Source: Propionibacteriaceae bacterium (GTDB lineage: Bacteria; Actinomycetota; Actinomycetes; Propionibacteriales; Propionibacteriaceae). From it: a stretch of 9,667 nucleotides of DNA. Below, one piece after another: positions 1 to 6,753 of this stretch. The number at the start of each line of letters is the position of its first letter. Positions within the stretch are counted from its first letter, which is position 1. The notes below the pieces were generated by a model. It had not been told where the DNA came from, made no database searches, and saw only the letters and a list, made by a program, of their open reading frames with translations. The stretch spans positions 1 through 9,667 of the forward strand of contig JAGXHS010000062.1 in assembly GCA_024636075.1 (NCBI GenBank), read 5' to 3'. Both the position numbers and the translations under genes were made by a program.

Positions 1-606
1 CACAACGCCGCACTGGCACTGGCGGCGGTGCAGTCCTTCCTCGGCGGCAGGACACTGAGCGGCGAGGTGATCAATGACGGACTGGCCGACGTCCAGGCGC
101 CCGCCAGGCTGGAACTGGTCCGGACCTCGCCCAGCGTCCTGATCGACACCTGCCACAACGTGCACGGGGCAACCGCCACGATGGCGGCGATGGAGGAGGC
201 TTTCGCCTTCACGCCGCTGATCGGCGTTGTGGCGATGATGGCCGACAAGGACGTGGACGCGGTGTTGCCGATCTTCGCTGAATCGATGTCGCAGGTGGTC
301 GTCACGCGCGTCTCCGGGACTGATCGGGGGATGGACGTGGCGGAACTCACCGATCGGGCCCAGGGCGTGTTCGGCTCGCGGAACGTGCACGCCGCAGCCA
401 ACATGGCAGCCGCGCTGGAGGTGGCGCTGCAGTTGGCCGACGAGGCCGGTCCTGCGGCGGGCGTGCTGGTCGCCGGTTCGGTGATTGCTGCAGGTGAAGC
501 ACGCGAGCTGATGCGCAGGGAAGTACCCGAACAGAGCGACGAGCCGCTCGGTCTCGAGGTGGGCAGCAACGAGTTCGGCGGCGGCCCGACGGATCAGGAC
601 TGGTGA
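1..606 (+). CDS. folC: Folylpolyglutamate synthase / dihydrofolate synthase, 3' part only
   Basis: This is the C-terminal part of FolC, the cytoplasmic Mur-ligase-like enzyme that uses ATP to add glutamate to folates, and in many bacteria also to make dihydrofolate from dihydropteroate. The frame is open at position 1, so the gene starts upstream of the window. The first residues (HNAALALAAVQSFLGG) are typical of the end of the central ATPase domain. The family's DxxHNxxGA segment of the C-terminal ligase domain is at about 145-171 and reads DTCHNVHGA. Further on, VVAMMADKDV and VLVAGSVIAAGEAREL match the usual C-terminal strands. A hydrophilic tail of about 25 residues follows. The DxxHN segment departs from the common DAAHNPHGA form (Cys for Ala, Val for Pro), but the Asp and His are kept. 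The DUF4233 gene begins 31 bases after the stop and ndk follows, the usual actinobacterial order. The family call is secure; which of the two activities it has cannot be decided here. Confidence 0.93.
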   Translation, partial: HNAALALAAVQSFLGGRTLSGEVINDGLADVQAPARLELVRTSPSVLIDTCHNVHGATATMAAMEEAFAFTPLIGVVAMMADKDVDAVLPIFAESMSQVVVTRVSGTDRGMDVAELTDRAQGVFGSRNVHAAANMAAALEVALQLADEAGPAAGVLVAGSVIAAGEARELMRREVPEQSDEPLGLEVGSNEFGGGPTDQDW

Positions 607-637
607 TCGTGACCGTGGGGAATGACGGCCGCGACCG

Positions 638-979
638 ATGAGACTTCAGCCCAACAATCCGATGAACCGGGCACTTGCCAGCCTGCTGATCTTCGACGTG
701 GTGGTCTTCGGTCTCGCCTTCCCGGGCATGGTGCTGATTTCGGGCGTGTCACCGATGACCGCGGGGATCGCCTGTGGAGTGGCGATGATCCCGGCCATCG
801 TCTCGGCCGGCTCGCTGCGACGGCCGATCGGCCACCCGCTCGGCTGGTTGACCCAGATCGTGGGGATTGCGCTGGGATTCCTGACCCCGATGATGTTCAT
901 CATGGGTGGGGTCTTCGCCCTCATCTGGGTGATGTCGTTCATCCTCGGCAAGCGCTTGGAGGGAGCAGCGGCCGTCTGA
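638..979 (+). CDS. DUF4233 family small membrane protein
   Basis: This 113-residue protein is very hydrophobic, with about four predicted membrane helices at residues 10-32, 35-56, 62-82 and 84-105, short polar loops, and a positively charged end of the last helix (GKRLEG). Size, hydropathy and position between folC and ndk match the DUF4233 family of actinobacteria (Rv2446c in M. tuberculosis lies in the same place). The biochemical role of the family is unknown; conserved linkage to folate and nucleotide genes is the only clue. ATG 638 is the first possible start, because an in-frame TGA lies at 623-625. Another in-frame ATG at 662 would shorten the protein by eight residues. No convincing Shine-Dalgarno sequence is seen (a GGGG at 617-620 is too far away), so translation may depend on coupling to folC, which ends at 606. 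The family call rests on context and hydropathy and is fairly secure. Confidence 0.85.
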   Translation: MRLQPNNPMNRALASLLIFDVVVFGLAFPGMVLISGVSPMTAGIACGVAMIPAIVSAGSLRRPIGHPLGWLTQIVGIALGFLTPMMFIMGGVFALIWVMSFILGKRLEGAAAV

Positions 980-1057
980 CGGTGGAAGCGTTGTGCACAG
1001 CGCGGAGGCCCGTCCACACGGCAGCCCACCCGCGGGCGCCGCACTGTAGCCCTCACG

Positions 1058-1063
1058 TAGGAT
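1058..1063 (+). promoter_or_regulatory. TAGGAT element before ndk: -10 box and/or Shine-Dalgarno
   Basis: TAGGAT fits the actinobacterial -10 pattern TAnnnT. Exactly six bases separate it from the ndk ATG at 1070, so transcription would start on the A of the start codon (leaderless mRNA). The same bases contain AGGA, seven bases before the ATG, which could serve as a ribosome binding site on a longer transcript. No TTGACA-like -35 is seen 16-18 bases upstream. The same word, CGTAGGATT, occurs before the radical SAM gene. The rest of 980-1057 shows no gene. Confidence 0.4.
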
Positions 1064-1069
1064 TTGCAG

Positions 1070-1516
1070 ATGACGTCGATCCAACGCACCCTTGTGCTCG
1101 CCAAGCCCGATGCCGTCCAACGCGGTCTGGTGGGCACCATCATCTCCCGCTACGAGGCCAAGGGTCTCACCTTGCTCCGCCTCGAACTGCGCACGGTGGA
1201 CGCCGCGACGGCGACCCGGCACTACGCGGAGCACGTGGGGCGGGACTACTACCCGGGCCTTGAGGAATTCATCACCTCCGGCCCGCTGGTGGCGATGGTC
1301 TTGGAGGGAGAACGCGCCATCGAGGCAGTGCGTGCCGTGAACGGCGCAACAGACTCTGCCACCGCCGCTCCCGGAACGATTCGTGGTGACCTGTCGCTGC
1401 ACAAGAACTTCAACCTGGTGCACGCCTCCGACTCGCCCGAGACCGCCGAGAAGGAGATCGCGCTCTGGTTCGAGGATCTCGCGGATGGTGGCTCAGCTGC
1501 CGTTGAGGCCGAATGA
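1070..1516 (+). CDS. ndk: Nucleoside diphosphate kinase
   Basis: This 148-residue Ndk transfers the gamma phosphate from ATP to nucleoside diphosphates through a phosphohistidine, balancing cytoplasmic NTP and dNTP pools. By the human NM23-H1 numbering, which fits without gaps, Lys12 (LVLAKPD), the Arg of AVRAVNG, Thr94, Arg105 (PGTIRGD), Asn115 and catalytic His118 (NLVHASDS) are all present. The sequence is close to the mycobacterial enzyme (FNLVHGSDS) but has a roughly ten-residue acidic, Ala-rich tail (DGGSAAVEAE) beyond the conserved IALWF end. ATG 1070 is preferred over an in-frame TTG at 1064 because of TAGGAT/AGGA just upstream and because homologues start at this point. Two substitutions stand out: Ser96 where Pro is nearly universal, and Ala119 instead of Gly after the catalytic His (the family signature allows Ala). 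The stop codon overlaps the next gene by ATGA. Confidence 0.97.
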   Translation: MTSIQRTLVLAKPDAVQRGLVGTIISRYEAKGLTLLRLELRTVDAATATRHYAEHVGRDYYPGLEEFITSGPLVAMVLEGERAIEAVRAVNGATDSATAAPGTIRGDLSLHKNFNLVHASDSPETAEKEIALWFEDLADGGSAAVEAE

Positions 1517-2637
1517 CCCTCCGGTTCCAGCCGCCACCGCCCCCGGCGCTGCCCTTGGAGCAGAGTGAATACCACAGCTTCTGGCGGACTGCGCGGTGGT
1601 CCTGGTGGCGACCCGTCGTCGCCATGGTCGTCTTCGGGGTGGCGTTCTTCGGTTTCGCATTGCTGGCGATCGTGGCGTCACTCCTCATCGACGGATCCAC
1701 CGGTAGAACCAGTCCGGAAGACTTCCTGCAGCGAGCATCCGAGGGAATCATTGAAGTCACCCCGGCGCTCTTCCTGGCCAACAATCTCGCCCTGGCGGCA
1801 CTGATTCCCACTGCGCTGTTGCTGGGGTGGGCGCTGTTCCGGCAACGGCCTCGCTGGTTGTCGTCGGTGACCGGTGGCATTCGGTGGGGCTGGTTGGCCC
1901 GCTGCGCGATGGTGATCGTGCCACTCTGGCTGGTCTATCTCGGCGCGGAATACCTGATGGCATGGCAGTTCGACGAAGAGTTCTCGCTCAGCGTGAACCC
2001 GGACACCTGGCTGCTGGTGATCGGAATCCTGGTCACCACCCCGCTGCAGGCAGCTGGCGAGGAGTATGGCTTCCGCGGCTTCATCCAGCGCTCGGTCTCG
2101 TCCTTCTTCCGCAGCTCCCGGATCGGTTTGGCAGTCGGTGCGCTCGTCGCGTCGAGCCTGTTCATGCTGGCCCACGGCGCTGGCGACATGTGGCTGAACG
2201 TTTTCTACTTCTCCTTCGCGATGGTGGCCACCTGGATGACGTGGCGCACCGGCGGCCTCGAGGCAGCCATCGTGATGCACGTCACAAATAATGTGTTGAG
2301 CGAAGCGACGATGCCCTTCCAGGACATCAGCGGCATGTTCAACAGAGAAGCGGGAACTGCTGGCTGGCCGGTTCTGATCGGTGTCGCAGTCTGTGTCGGC
2401 GCTGCACTGCTGGTCGACTGGCAGGCTCGCAGGACCGGTGTCGTGCGAAGCAATGACCCGGGCGCCCGCACCCAGGAAGGGAAGTGGTTCTTGGCCGCCC
2501 GACAGCCATGGGTCGTTCCTCAGGAGCGGCACCCAGAGGTGCTGGGCCCTGAGCAGCAGTTCGCCGCTGGAGCGAGCGATCCGAACCGAATCGAGCAATG
2601 GCCTCCGCCACGAGAGTGGGATGAGCGCCAGGACTGA
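1513..2637 (+). CDS. CPBP family intramembrane glutamic/metalloprotease
   Basis: This 374-residue multi-pass membrane protein belongs to the CPBP (CAAX protease and bacteriocin-processing, Rce1-like; Abi) family. All catalytic motifs are visible: EExxxR as E183-E184-Y-G-F-R188, FxxxH as F217-M-L-A-H221, and HxxxN as H256-V-T-N-N260. Hydrophobic helices lie at about 34-59, 86-109, 129-150, 165-180, 203-222, 228-243 and 277-295. The N-terminus is proline-rich (FQPPPPPALPLE) and a soluble tail of about 70 residues, rich in Arg, Pro and Trp, follows the last helix. The family cleaves membrane-linked substrates; in bacteria members act in bacteriocin immunity or protein processing, and no substrate can be inferred here. 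ATG 1513 overlaps the ndk stop (ATGA), with GAGG at 1505-1508 four bases upstream, so translation is probably coupled to ndk. No prenyltransferase or bacteriocin gene is nearby to suggest a partner. Confidence 0.92.
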   Translation: MTLRFQPPPPPALPLEQSEYHSFWRTARWSWWRPVVAMVVFGVAFFGFALLAIVASLLIDGSTGRTSPEDFLQRASEGIIEVTPALFLANNLALAALIPTALLLGWALFRQRPRWLSSVTGGIRWGWLARCAMVIVPLWLVYLGAEYLMAWQFDEEFSLSVNPDTWLLVIGILVTTPLQAAGEEYGFRGFIQRSVSSFFRSSRIGLAVGALVASSLFMLAHGAGDMWLNVFYFSFAMVATWMTWRTGGLEAAIVMHVTNNVLSEATMPFQDISGMFNREAGTAGWPVLIGVAVCVGAALLVDWQARRTGVVRSNDPGARTQEGKWFLAARQPWVVPQERHPEVLGPEQQFAAGASDPNRIEQWPPPREWDERQD

Positions 2638-2668
2638 TCCGGGATGGCTGATTGTTTCGGTCGTTCCG

Positions 2669-2674
2669 TAGGAT
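2669..2674 (+). promoter_or_regulatory. TAGGAT element before the radical SAM gene
   Basis: TAGGAT (TAnnnT) ends eight bases before ATG 2683. As a -10 box it would place the transcript start at about 2681, two bases before the start codon. As a ribosome binding site its AGGA (2670-2673) is nine bases from the ATG. Either reading favours start 2683 over the in-frame ATG at 2644. No clear -35 is visible. The nine-base word CGTAGGATT is shared with the region before ndk. Confidence 0.4.
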
Positions 2675-2682
2675 TGCCCACC

Positions 2683-4647
2683 ATGAGCAAGAGCACATCA
2701 CCCGAGGTACTGTTCCACCGGTTGGAACCCTTGCTGGCACAGGTGTCCAAGCCGATCCAATACGTTGGCGGTGAGCAGAACAGTGTCGTCAAGCGCTGGG
2801 AAGATGTCACCGTCCGCTGGTGCCTGATGTATCCCGACGCCTACGAGGTGGGCCAACCCAACCAGGGCGTGGCCATCCTCTACGAGATCCTCAACGAGCG
2901 GGACTGGATTCTGGCCGAGCGGACCTATGCGGTGTGGCCCGATCTGCAGAAACTGATGCGCGCCGAGGGCATCGGCCAATTCACCCTCGACGCGCACCGC
3001 CCAGTCAAGGCCTTTGACCTGTTGGGCGTCAGCTTCTCCACCGAACTGGGATACACCAACATGCTGGCGGCTCTGGATCTGGCAGGCATCGCCATCCACA
3101 GCGCTGCCCGTACCGCCGACGACCCCGTGGTGGTGATCGGTGGTCATGCCGCCTTCAACCCCGAACCGGTTGCCGACTTCGTCGACGTGGTGGTCCTCGG
3201 TGACGGTGAGGAAGCGACCCTACTCATCTCCGACATCGTGCGGGAATGGAAGGACCAGGAACAACCGGGGGGTCGCGAGGGGGTCCTGGAACGGTTGGCA
3301 AGCACAGGCGCCTTCTACGTGCCGCGGTTCCATGACGTCAGCTACCACGCCGATGGCCGGATCGAGGCGGTGACCCCCAACCGTCCCGGCGTTCCTGCGC
3401 GAGTGAGAAAGCACACCTTGATGAACCTGGATGCGTGGCCGTATCCGCAAAGGCCGCTGGTGCCGATGGCCGAGACCGTGCATGAACGGTACTCGGTGGA
3501 GATCTTCCGTGGCTGCACCCGCGGCTGCAGGTTCTGCCAGGCCGGCATGATCACCCGACCGGTACGTGAGCGTTCGATCGAGACCATTGGAACGATGGTT
3601 GCCCAAGGGTTGGCGTCAAGCGGTCTTGAAGAGGTGGGGCTGCTCAGCCTGTCCAGCGCGGATCATTCGGAGATCGGGCCCATCACCAAGCAACTCGCCG
3701 ACCGCTACGAGGGCAGCAATGTGTCACTGTCGCTGCCCAGCACCCGGGTGGATGCCTTCAACATCGAGTTGGCGAACGAACTGTCCCGCAACGGCCGCCG
3801 ATCGGGTCTCACCTTCGCTCCCGAGGGTGGCTCGGAGCGGATGCGCAAGGTGATCAACAAGATGGTCAGCGAGGACGACCTGATCCAGACAGTTGCCACC
3901 GCTTTCGGCAACGGTTGGCGCCAGGTGAAGCTGTACTTCATGTGCGGACTGCCCACCGAGACTGACGACGACGTGCTCGCCATCGCCGACATGGCCAAGC
4001 GAGTCATTGACACCGGCCGGAAGGCTGCCGGCACCAAAGACATTCGTTGCACGGTCAGCATCGGTGGCTTCGTACCGAAGCCGCACACCCCGTTCCAATG
4101 GGCAGGGCAGGCCTCGGCGGAGGTGATCGACGCGCGCTTGGCGAAGCTGCGGGAGGCCATCCGCTCCGATCGACGCTACGCCCGCAGCATCGGAATGCGA
4201 TACCACGACGGCGAGCCAGGCGTGATCGAAGGCCTGTTGAGCCGCGGCGATCGTCGCGTCGGCGCGGTCATTGAAGCAGTCTGGCGTGATGGTGGCGGAT
4301 TCGACGGATGGAGCGAGCACTTCAGCTTCGAACGCTGGGAGCGCTGTGCTGAACAGGCGCTGGAGGGCAGCGGTGTCGACCTCGACTGGTACACCACCAG
4401 GGAACGCGACCGCGATGAGGTGCTCCCCTGGGACCACCTTGACGCCGGATTGGACCGGGAATGGTTGTGGGACGACTGGCAGGACGCACTGGAAGGCATG
4501 GAGGTCGATGACTGTCGCTGGACCCCCTGCTACGACTGTGGGGTGTGCCCGCAGATGGACACCGCCATCGAAATCGGCCCAACGGGCCGCCAGTTGTTGC
4601 CGCTGTCGGTGGCGTCATCACCGCTTGTGGCTGATTCACGATCCTGA
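2683..4647 (+). CDS. TIGR03960 family B12-binding-domain radical SAM protein
   Basis: This 654-residue protein has a Rossmann-like B12-binding-type domain (about residues 40-185; WCLMYPDAYEVG, LLGVSFSTELGYTNML, VVVIGGHAAFNPEPVADFVD), then a radical SAM domain with the [4Fe-4S] motif C278-TRG-C282-RF-C285 in RGCTRGCRFCQAG. It ends with a second Cys group, C611, C616, C619 and C622 (CRWTPCYDCGVC), which may hold another metal centre. The N-terminal SKPIQYVGGEQNSV is characteristic of TIGR03960. The canonical DxHxxG cobalamin loop is absent, so B12 binding, if any, would be base-off without that His, or lost. The family usually sits next to, or is fused with, a TIGR03936/DUF2344 gene near rne, suggesting RNA or translation-related modification, but the reaction is unknown to me. 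An alternative start at ATG 2644 adds 13 residues (MADCFGRSVGLPT) unlike the family; 2683 has the better upstream signal. The partner gene lies beyond an inverted transporter. Confidence 0.93.
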   Translation: MSKSTSPEVLFHRLEPLLAQVSKPIQYVGGEQNSVVKRWEDVTVRWCLMYPDAYEVGQPNQGVAILYEILNERDWILAERTYAVWPDLQKLMRAEGIGQFTLDAHRPVKAFDLLGVSFSTELGYTNMLAALDLAGIAIHSAARTADDPVVVIGGHAAFNPEPVADFVDVVVLGDGEEATLLISDIVREWKDQEQPGGREGVLERLASTGAFYVPRFHDVSYHADGRIEAVTPNRPGVPARVRKHTLMNLDAWPYPQRPLVPMAETVHERYSVEIFRGCTRGCRFCQAGMITRPVRERSIETIGTMVAQGLASSGLEEVGLLSLSSADHSEIGPITKQLADRYEGSNVSLSLPSTRVDAFNIELANELSRNGRRSGLTFAPEGGSERMRKVINKMVSEDDLIQTVATAFGNGWRQVKLYFMCGLPTETDDDVLAIADMAKRVIDTGRKAAGTKDIRCTVSIGGFVPKPHTPFQWAGQASAEVIDARLAKLREAIRSDRRYARSIGMRYHDGEPGVIEGLLSRGDRRVGAVIEAVWRDGGGFDGWSEHFSFERWERCAEQALEGSGVDLDWYTTRERDRDEVLPWDHLDAGLDREWLWDDWQDALEGMEVDDCRWTPCYDCGVCPQMDTAIEIGPTGRQLLPLSVASSPLVADSRS

Positions 4648-4688
4648 GGTCAACACCCCTGGGGTCGACGTCGCTGCCGCGCCGATGA

Positions 4689-5930
4689 TCAGCGGCCGAG
4701 CTCTTCTTCCAAGGTGCCCGCGCGGGCGACGGACAAGCTGGTCAGCGTCAAAGGAATCAGCAGCGCCATCAACAGCCCGATCGACCAGCTCCAGCCGCCG
4801 CTCAGCTCGTGCAACAAGCCGACCAGGAACGGCCCGGCGGAGGCCAACAGGTAGCCGACGCTCTGCGCGAAACCGCTCAACGCTGCGGTGCCTTCGGTGG
4901 TACTGGATCTCAAACCGATCAACGCCAGGATCATCGGGAAACTGGAGATGCCGGCGGCCATCAGTAGCGCCCACAGCACCGGCGCCGCCATCGGTGCCAG
5001 CATCAGACCGAGATCGGCGGCCAGCGCACAACAGCTGATCGCCACCAACAGCACCATCGGACGAGGATTGCGCGAGGTGTAGGCCGGCAGCACGAAGGCC
5101 AACGGAATGCCGAGTCCGGTCACGATGCCCTGGTAGTAGCCGGCTGCCTGGGCCGTCGCACCCGCTGACATGTAGATGCTGGGCAGCCAACCGAAGATTG
5201 AGTAGGCCATGGCGGACTGGCTGCCGAAAAAGATCGCCATCAGCCACCCCAACTTGGTGCGTGCAACGACCCGCAGGCTGATTGACGAGCTCCGGCCCGA
5301 GGTCCGGTGCCCCCGATCATGGCGCAGCATGAAGAACCACGGCACCAGCGCGAAAAATGCGAGCAGAGCAGCGAAACCCAACGCCGGTCGCCAACCGCCC
5401 AGCGCCTGCGCCAACGGCACGGTGAGCATGCTGGCCATGCTGACGCCGACCATCATCGAGGTTGAATACATGGCGGTGATCAATCCGATGCGCTGCGGGA
5501 AGTGTTGGCGGACAAGCGAGGGAAGCAGCACGTTGGCGGTGGCCATGCCCGCCAACGCCACCAAGGACAACAACAGGAAGAACAGCTCTGAATCGACCAT
5601 AGGTCGAACTGCCTGGCCCACAATCATCAAGCCGAGTGCGGCGATGATGCTGCGGTGCGCTCCAAAGCGGGCGGACATTCCTGGTGCCAGGGCGCCGAAT
5701 CCGGCGAAGGCCAAGGTGGGCAATGAGGTCAGCAGGCCAGCCGAGGTGGCGCTCAGCCCCAGATCAGCGGTGATGTTGTTCAGCACCGGACCGATCTGGA
5801 TGGCTGCGGGGCGGATGTTCAACGCGAGGGCCAGCAGTGCGCCCAGGATCAACCAATGGTGGTGCGACGATGACGCCGGGGATTGGTCCGATGGGGGAGC
5901 CCCCGATGGGAAAGCCGACGATGATGTCAC
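4689..5930 (-). CDS. MFS transporter, CynX/NimT (cyanate/nitroimidazole) type
   Basis: This 413-residue protein has about twelve hydrophobic helices beginning near residue 25, after a Ser/Pro-rich N-terminus with a His run (SSSHHH). The first helix and loop, LNIRPAAIQIGPVLNNITADLGLS, followed by LLTSLPTLAFAGFGALAPGMSARFG (an MFS motif A variant at about residues 79-92), are hallmarks of the cyanate-permease/YeaN (NimT) subgroup of the major facilitator superfamily in the inner membrane. The substrate cannot be read from sequence; no cyanase or nitroreductase gene is nearby. The start is GTG 5930: an in-frame TGA lies two codons upstream, so no longer start exists. A GGAGGA (minus strand, 5952-5947) is 16 bases away, too far for a normal ribosome binding site. 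The gene runs against all others, is convergent with the radical SAM gene (41 bases between stops), and separates that gene from its usual partner, suggesting insertion or local rearrangement. Confidence 0.93.
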   Translation of the reverse strand: MTSSSAFPSGAPPSDQSPASSSHHHWLILGALLALALNIRPAAIQIGPVLNNITADLGLSATSAGLLTSLPTLAFAGFGALAPGMSARFGAHRSIIAALGLMIVGQAVRPMVDSELFFLLLSLVALAGMATANVLLPSLVRQHFPQRIGLITAMYSTSMMVGVSMASMLTVPLAQALGGWRPALGFAALLAFFALVPWFFMLRHDRGHRTSGRSSSISLRVVARTKLGWLMAIFFGSQSAMAYSIFGWLPSIYMSAGATAQAAGYYQGIVTGLGIPLAFVLPAYTSRNPRPMVLLVAISCCALAADLGLMLAPMAAPVLWALLMAAGISSFPMILALIGLRSSTTEGTAALSGFAQSVGYLLASAGPFLVGLLHELSGGWSWSIGLLMALLIPLTLTSLSVARAGTLEEELGR

Positions 5931-5936
5931 TGCTCA

Positions 5937-5965
5937 AGCGTCGTCATCCTCCATCGGTTCGTCAA
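5937..5965 (-). promoter_or_regulatory. Candidate promoter for the MFS gene (leaderless spacing)
   Basis: On the minus strand TTGACG (5965 to 5960) matches five of six bases of the -35 consensus. After 17 bases comes GACGCT (5942 to 5937), a weak -10 that keeps the key A at position 2 and T at position 6. Six bases later is GTG 5930, so the transcript would start on the start codon. The absence of a ribosome binding site at normal spacing agrees with a leaderless mRNA. The poor -10 keeps confidence low. Confidence 0.3.
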
Positions 5966-6008
5966 GCGGACCACTCGCACGGAAAGGGCGCTGGGAAGGG
6001 ACTCTCAA

Positions 6009-6014
6009 TAGACT
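6009..6014 (+). promoter_or_regulatory. Candidate -10 box TAGACT for the DUF2344 gene
   Basis: TAGACT fits TAnnnT and is followed by six bases and then GTG 6021, so the transcript would start on that codon. It also contains the in-frame TAG (6009-6011) that limits the gene's start to 6015 or later. No -35 consensus is seen near 5986-5991. GGAAGGG at 5994-6000 is 14 or more bases from either GTG, too far to be a good ribosome binding site. The element lies in the region between two divergent genes, where a promoter is expected. Confidence 0.35.
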
Positions 6015-6020
6015 GTGCTG

Positions 6021-6752
6021 GTGTCCAGGACTCGACGGCAACCCGAACAGCAGGCGCCTCCCGTGCAACGGGTCCGGGTGCAGTACGCCAAGCGTGGAGC
6101 CGCTCGATTCACCAGCAGTCGTGACGTGTCCCGGGCGTTGGAGAGATCGCTGCGGCGGGCCTCGGTACCGATGGCCTACTCGTCCGGTTTCTCCCCCCAC
6201 CCACGGATCTCGTACGCCAACTCGTCGCCGACGTCAGCAGCCACCGAGGCTGAGTTCCTGGAACTCGGCCTGTCAGCCCAGTGCGACCTCGACAAGTTGG
6301 CAGCTGCCTTGGACGGCGCACTCCCGAAGGGGCTTGACGTGGTGGCGGTGGCAGCCTCCGACTCGCGGAGTTGGGGTGAACTGCTGCAGGCATCCACCTG
6401 GCTGATCGATCTTGGTGCTGTGGATGGCGACCAGCTGAGCACAGCGGTTGAGGCATTTCTCCGAGCCGACCAGAGCATCGTGCGAAGGATGACCAAGTCG
6501 GGTGTGCGAGAGTTCGACGCGCGTGCTGCCACCCACCGGCTGCGCCACCCGGCTGGTGATGACGAGGGATCGATCGAGGTGGTATTGGCCCACACCACAC
6601 CATTGGTGCGACCTGAGGACGTCGTGGCCGCCCTGCGTGAGCTGCAACCAGACCTCAACACCGGCAAACCGGCGCTCACGACACGACTGAACCAAGGTGT
6701 CTGGACCGACGGTGTGATGGTCAATCCGCTGACCAATCAACCGTGGCCATGA
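6021..6752 (+). CDS. TIGR03936/DUF2344 radical SAM-linked protein
   Basis: This 243-residue soluble protein has the typical family N-terminus: VRVQYAKRGAARFTSSRDVSRALERSLRRASVPMAYSSGFSPHPRISYA in two overlapping blocks (about residues 18-66), then TEAEFLELGL. The family is called radical SAM-linked because it sits next to, or is fused behind, TIGR03960 radical SAM proteins; its own activity is not established as far as I know. The conserved basic and aromatic residues near the N-terminus suggest nucleic-acid or substrate binding, which is inference. Start choice: GTG 6021 lies six bases after TAGACT; GTG 6015, two codons earlier in frame, is the alternative, and an in-frame TAG at 6009 excludes anything longer. 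Here it is divergent from the transporter and 1.37 kb from its radical SAM partner, but still just upstream of rne, the usual location. The stop at 6750-6752 is followed one base later by a strong inverted-repeat structure. Confidence 0.88.
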   Translation: MSRTRRQPEQQAPPVQRVRVQYAKRGAARFTSSRDVSRALERSLRRASVPMAYSSGFSPHPRISYANSSPTSAATEAEFLELGLSAQCDLDKLAAALDGALPKGLDVVAVAASDSRSWGELLQASTWLIDLGAVDGDQLSTAVEAFLRADQSIVRRMTKSGVREFDARAATHRLRHPAGDDEGSIEVVLAHTTPLVRPEDVVAALRELQPDLNTGKPALTTRLNQGVWTDGVMVNPLTNQPWP

Positions 6753-6753
6753 A

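Noticed and set aside
622..1263. 213-codon plus-strand frame spanning the DUF4233 gene and ndk
   Set aside because: It overlaps two recognised genes in another frame and encodes an Arg/Pro/His/Gly-rich shadow protein.
2989..3003. DAHRPV in the radical SAM protein as a possible cobalamin DxHxxG loop
   Set aside because: The segment precedes the second strand of the domain rather than following the first, and homologues have unrelated residues there.
4655..4665. ACCCCTGGGGT palindrome between the convergent stop codons, as a bidirectional terminator
   Set aside because: The arms are five bases with a one-base centre, which cannot form an RNA hairpin of useful size, and no T-run follows on either strand. 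A second weak stem (GCCGC 4676-4680 with GCGGC 4692-4696) also lacks a T-run.
5893..5904. GGGGG-AG-CCCCC inverted repeat near the start of the transporter gene
   Set aside because: A two-base loop is too tight, and the sequence is explained by Gly/Pro/Ser codons in the N-terminal coding region.
5931..5949. Six-codon frame MTTLEQ on the minus strand ending at the transporter GTG (GTGA overlap)
   Set aside because: The GGAGG runs directly into its ATG with no spacer, so initiation there is unlikely.
5209..6405. 398-codon plus-strand frame across the transporter
   Set aside because: It is antisense to the well-supported MFS gene and then out of frame with the DUF2344 gene; its protein is low-complexity with no family features.
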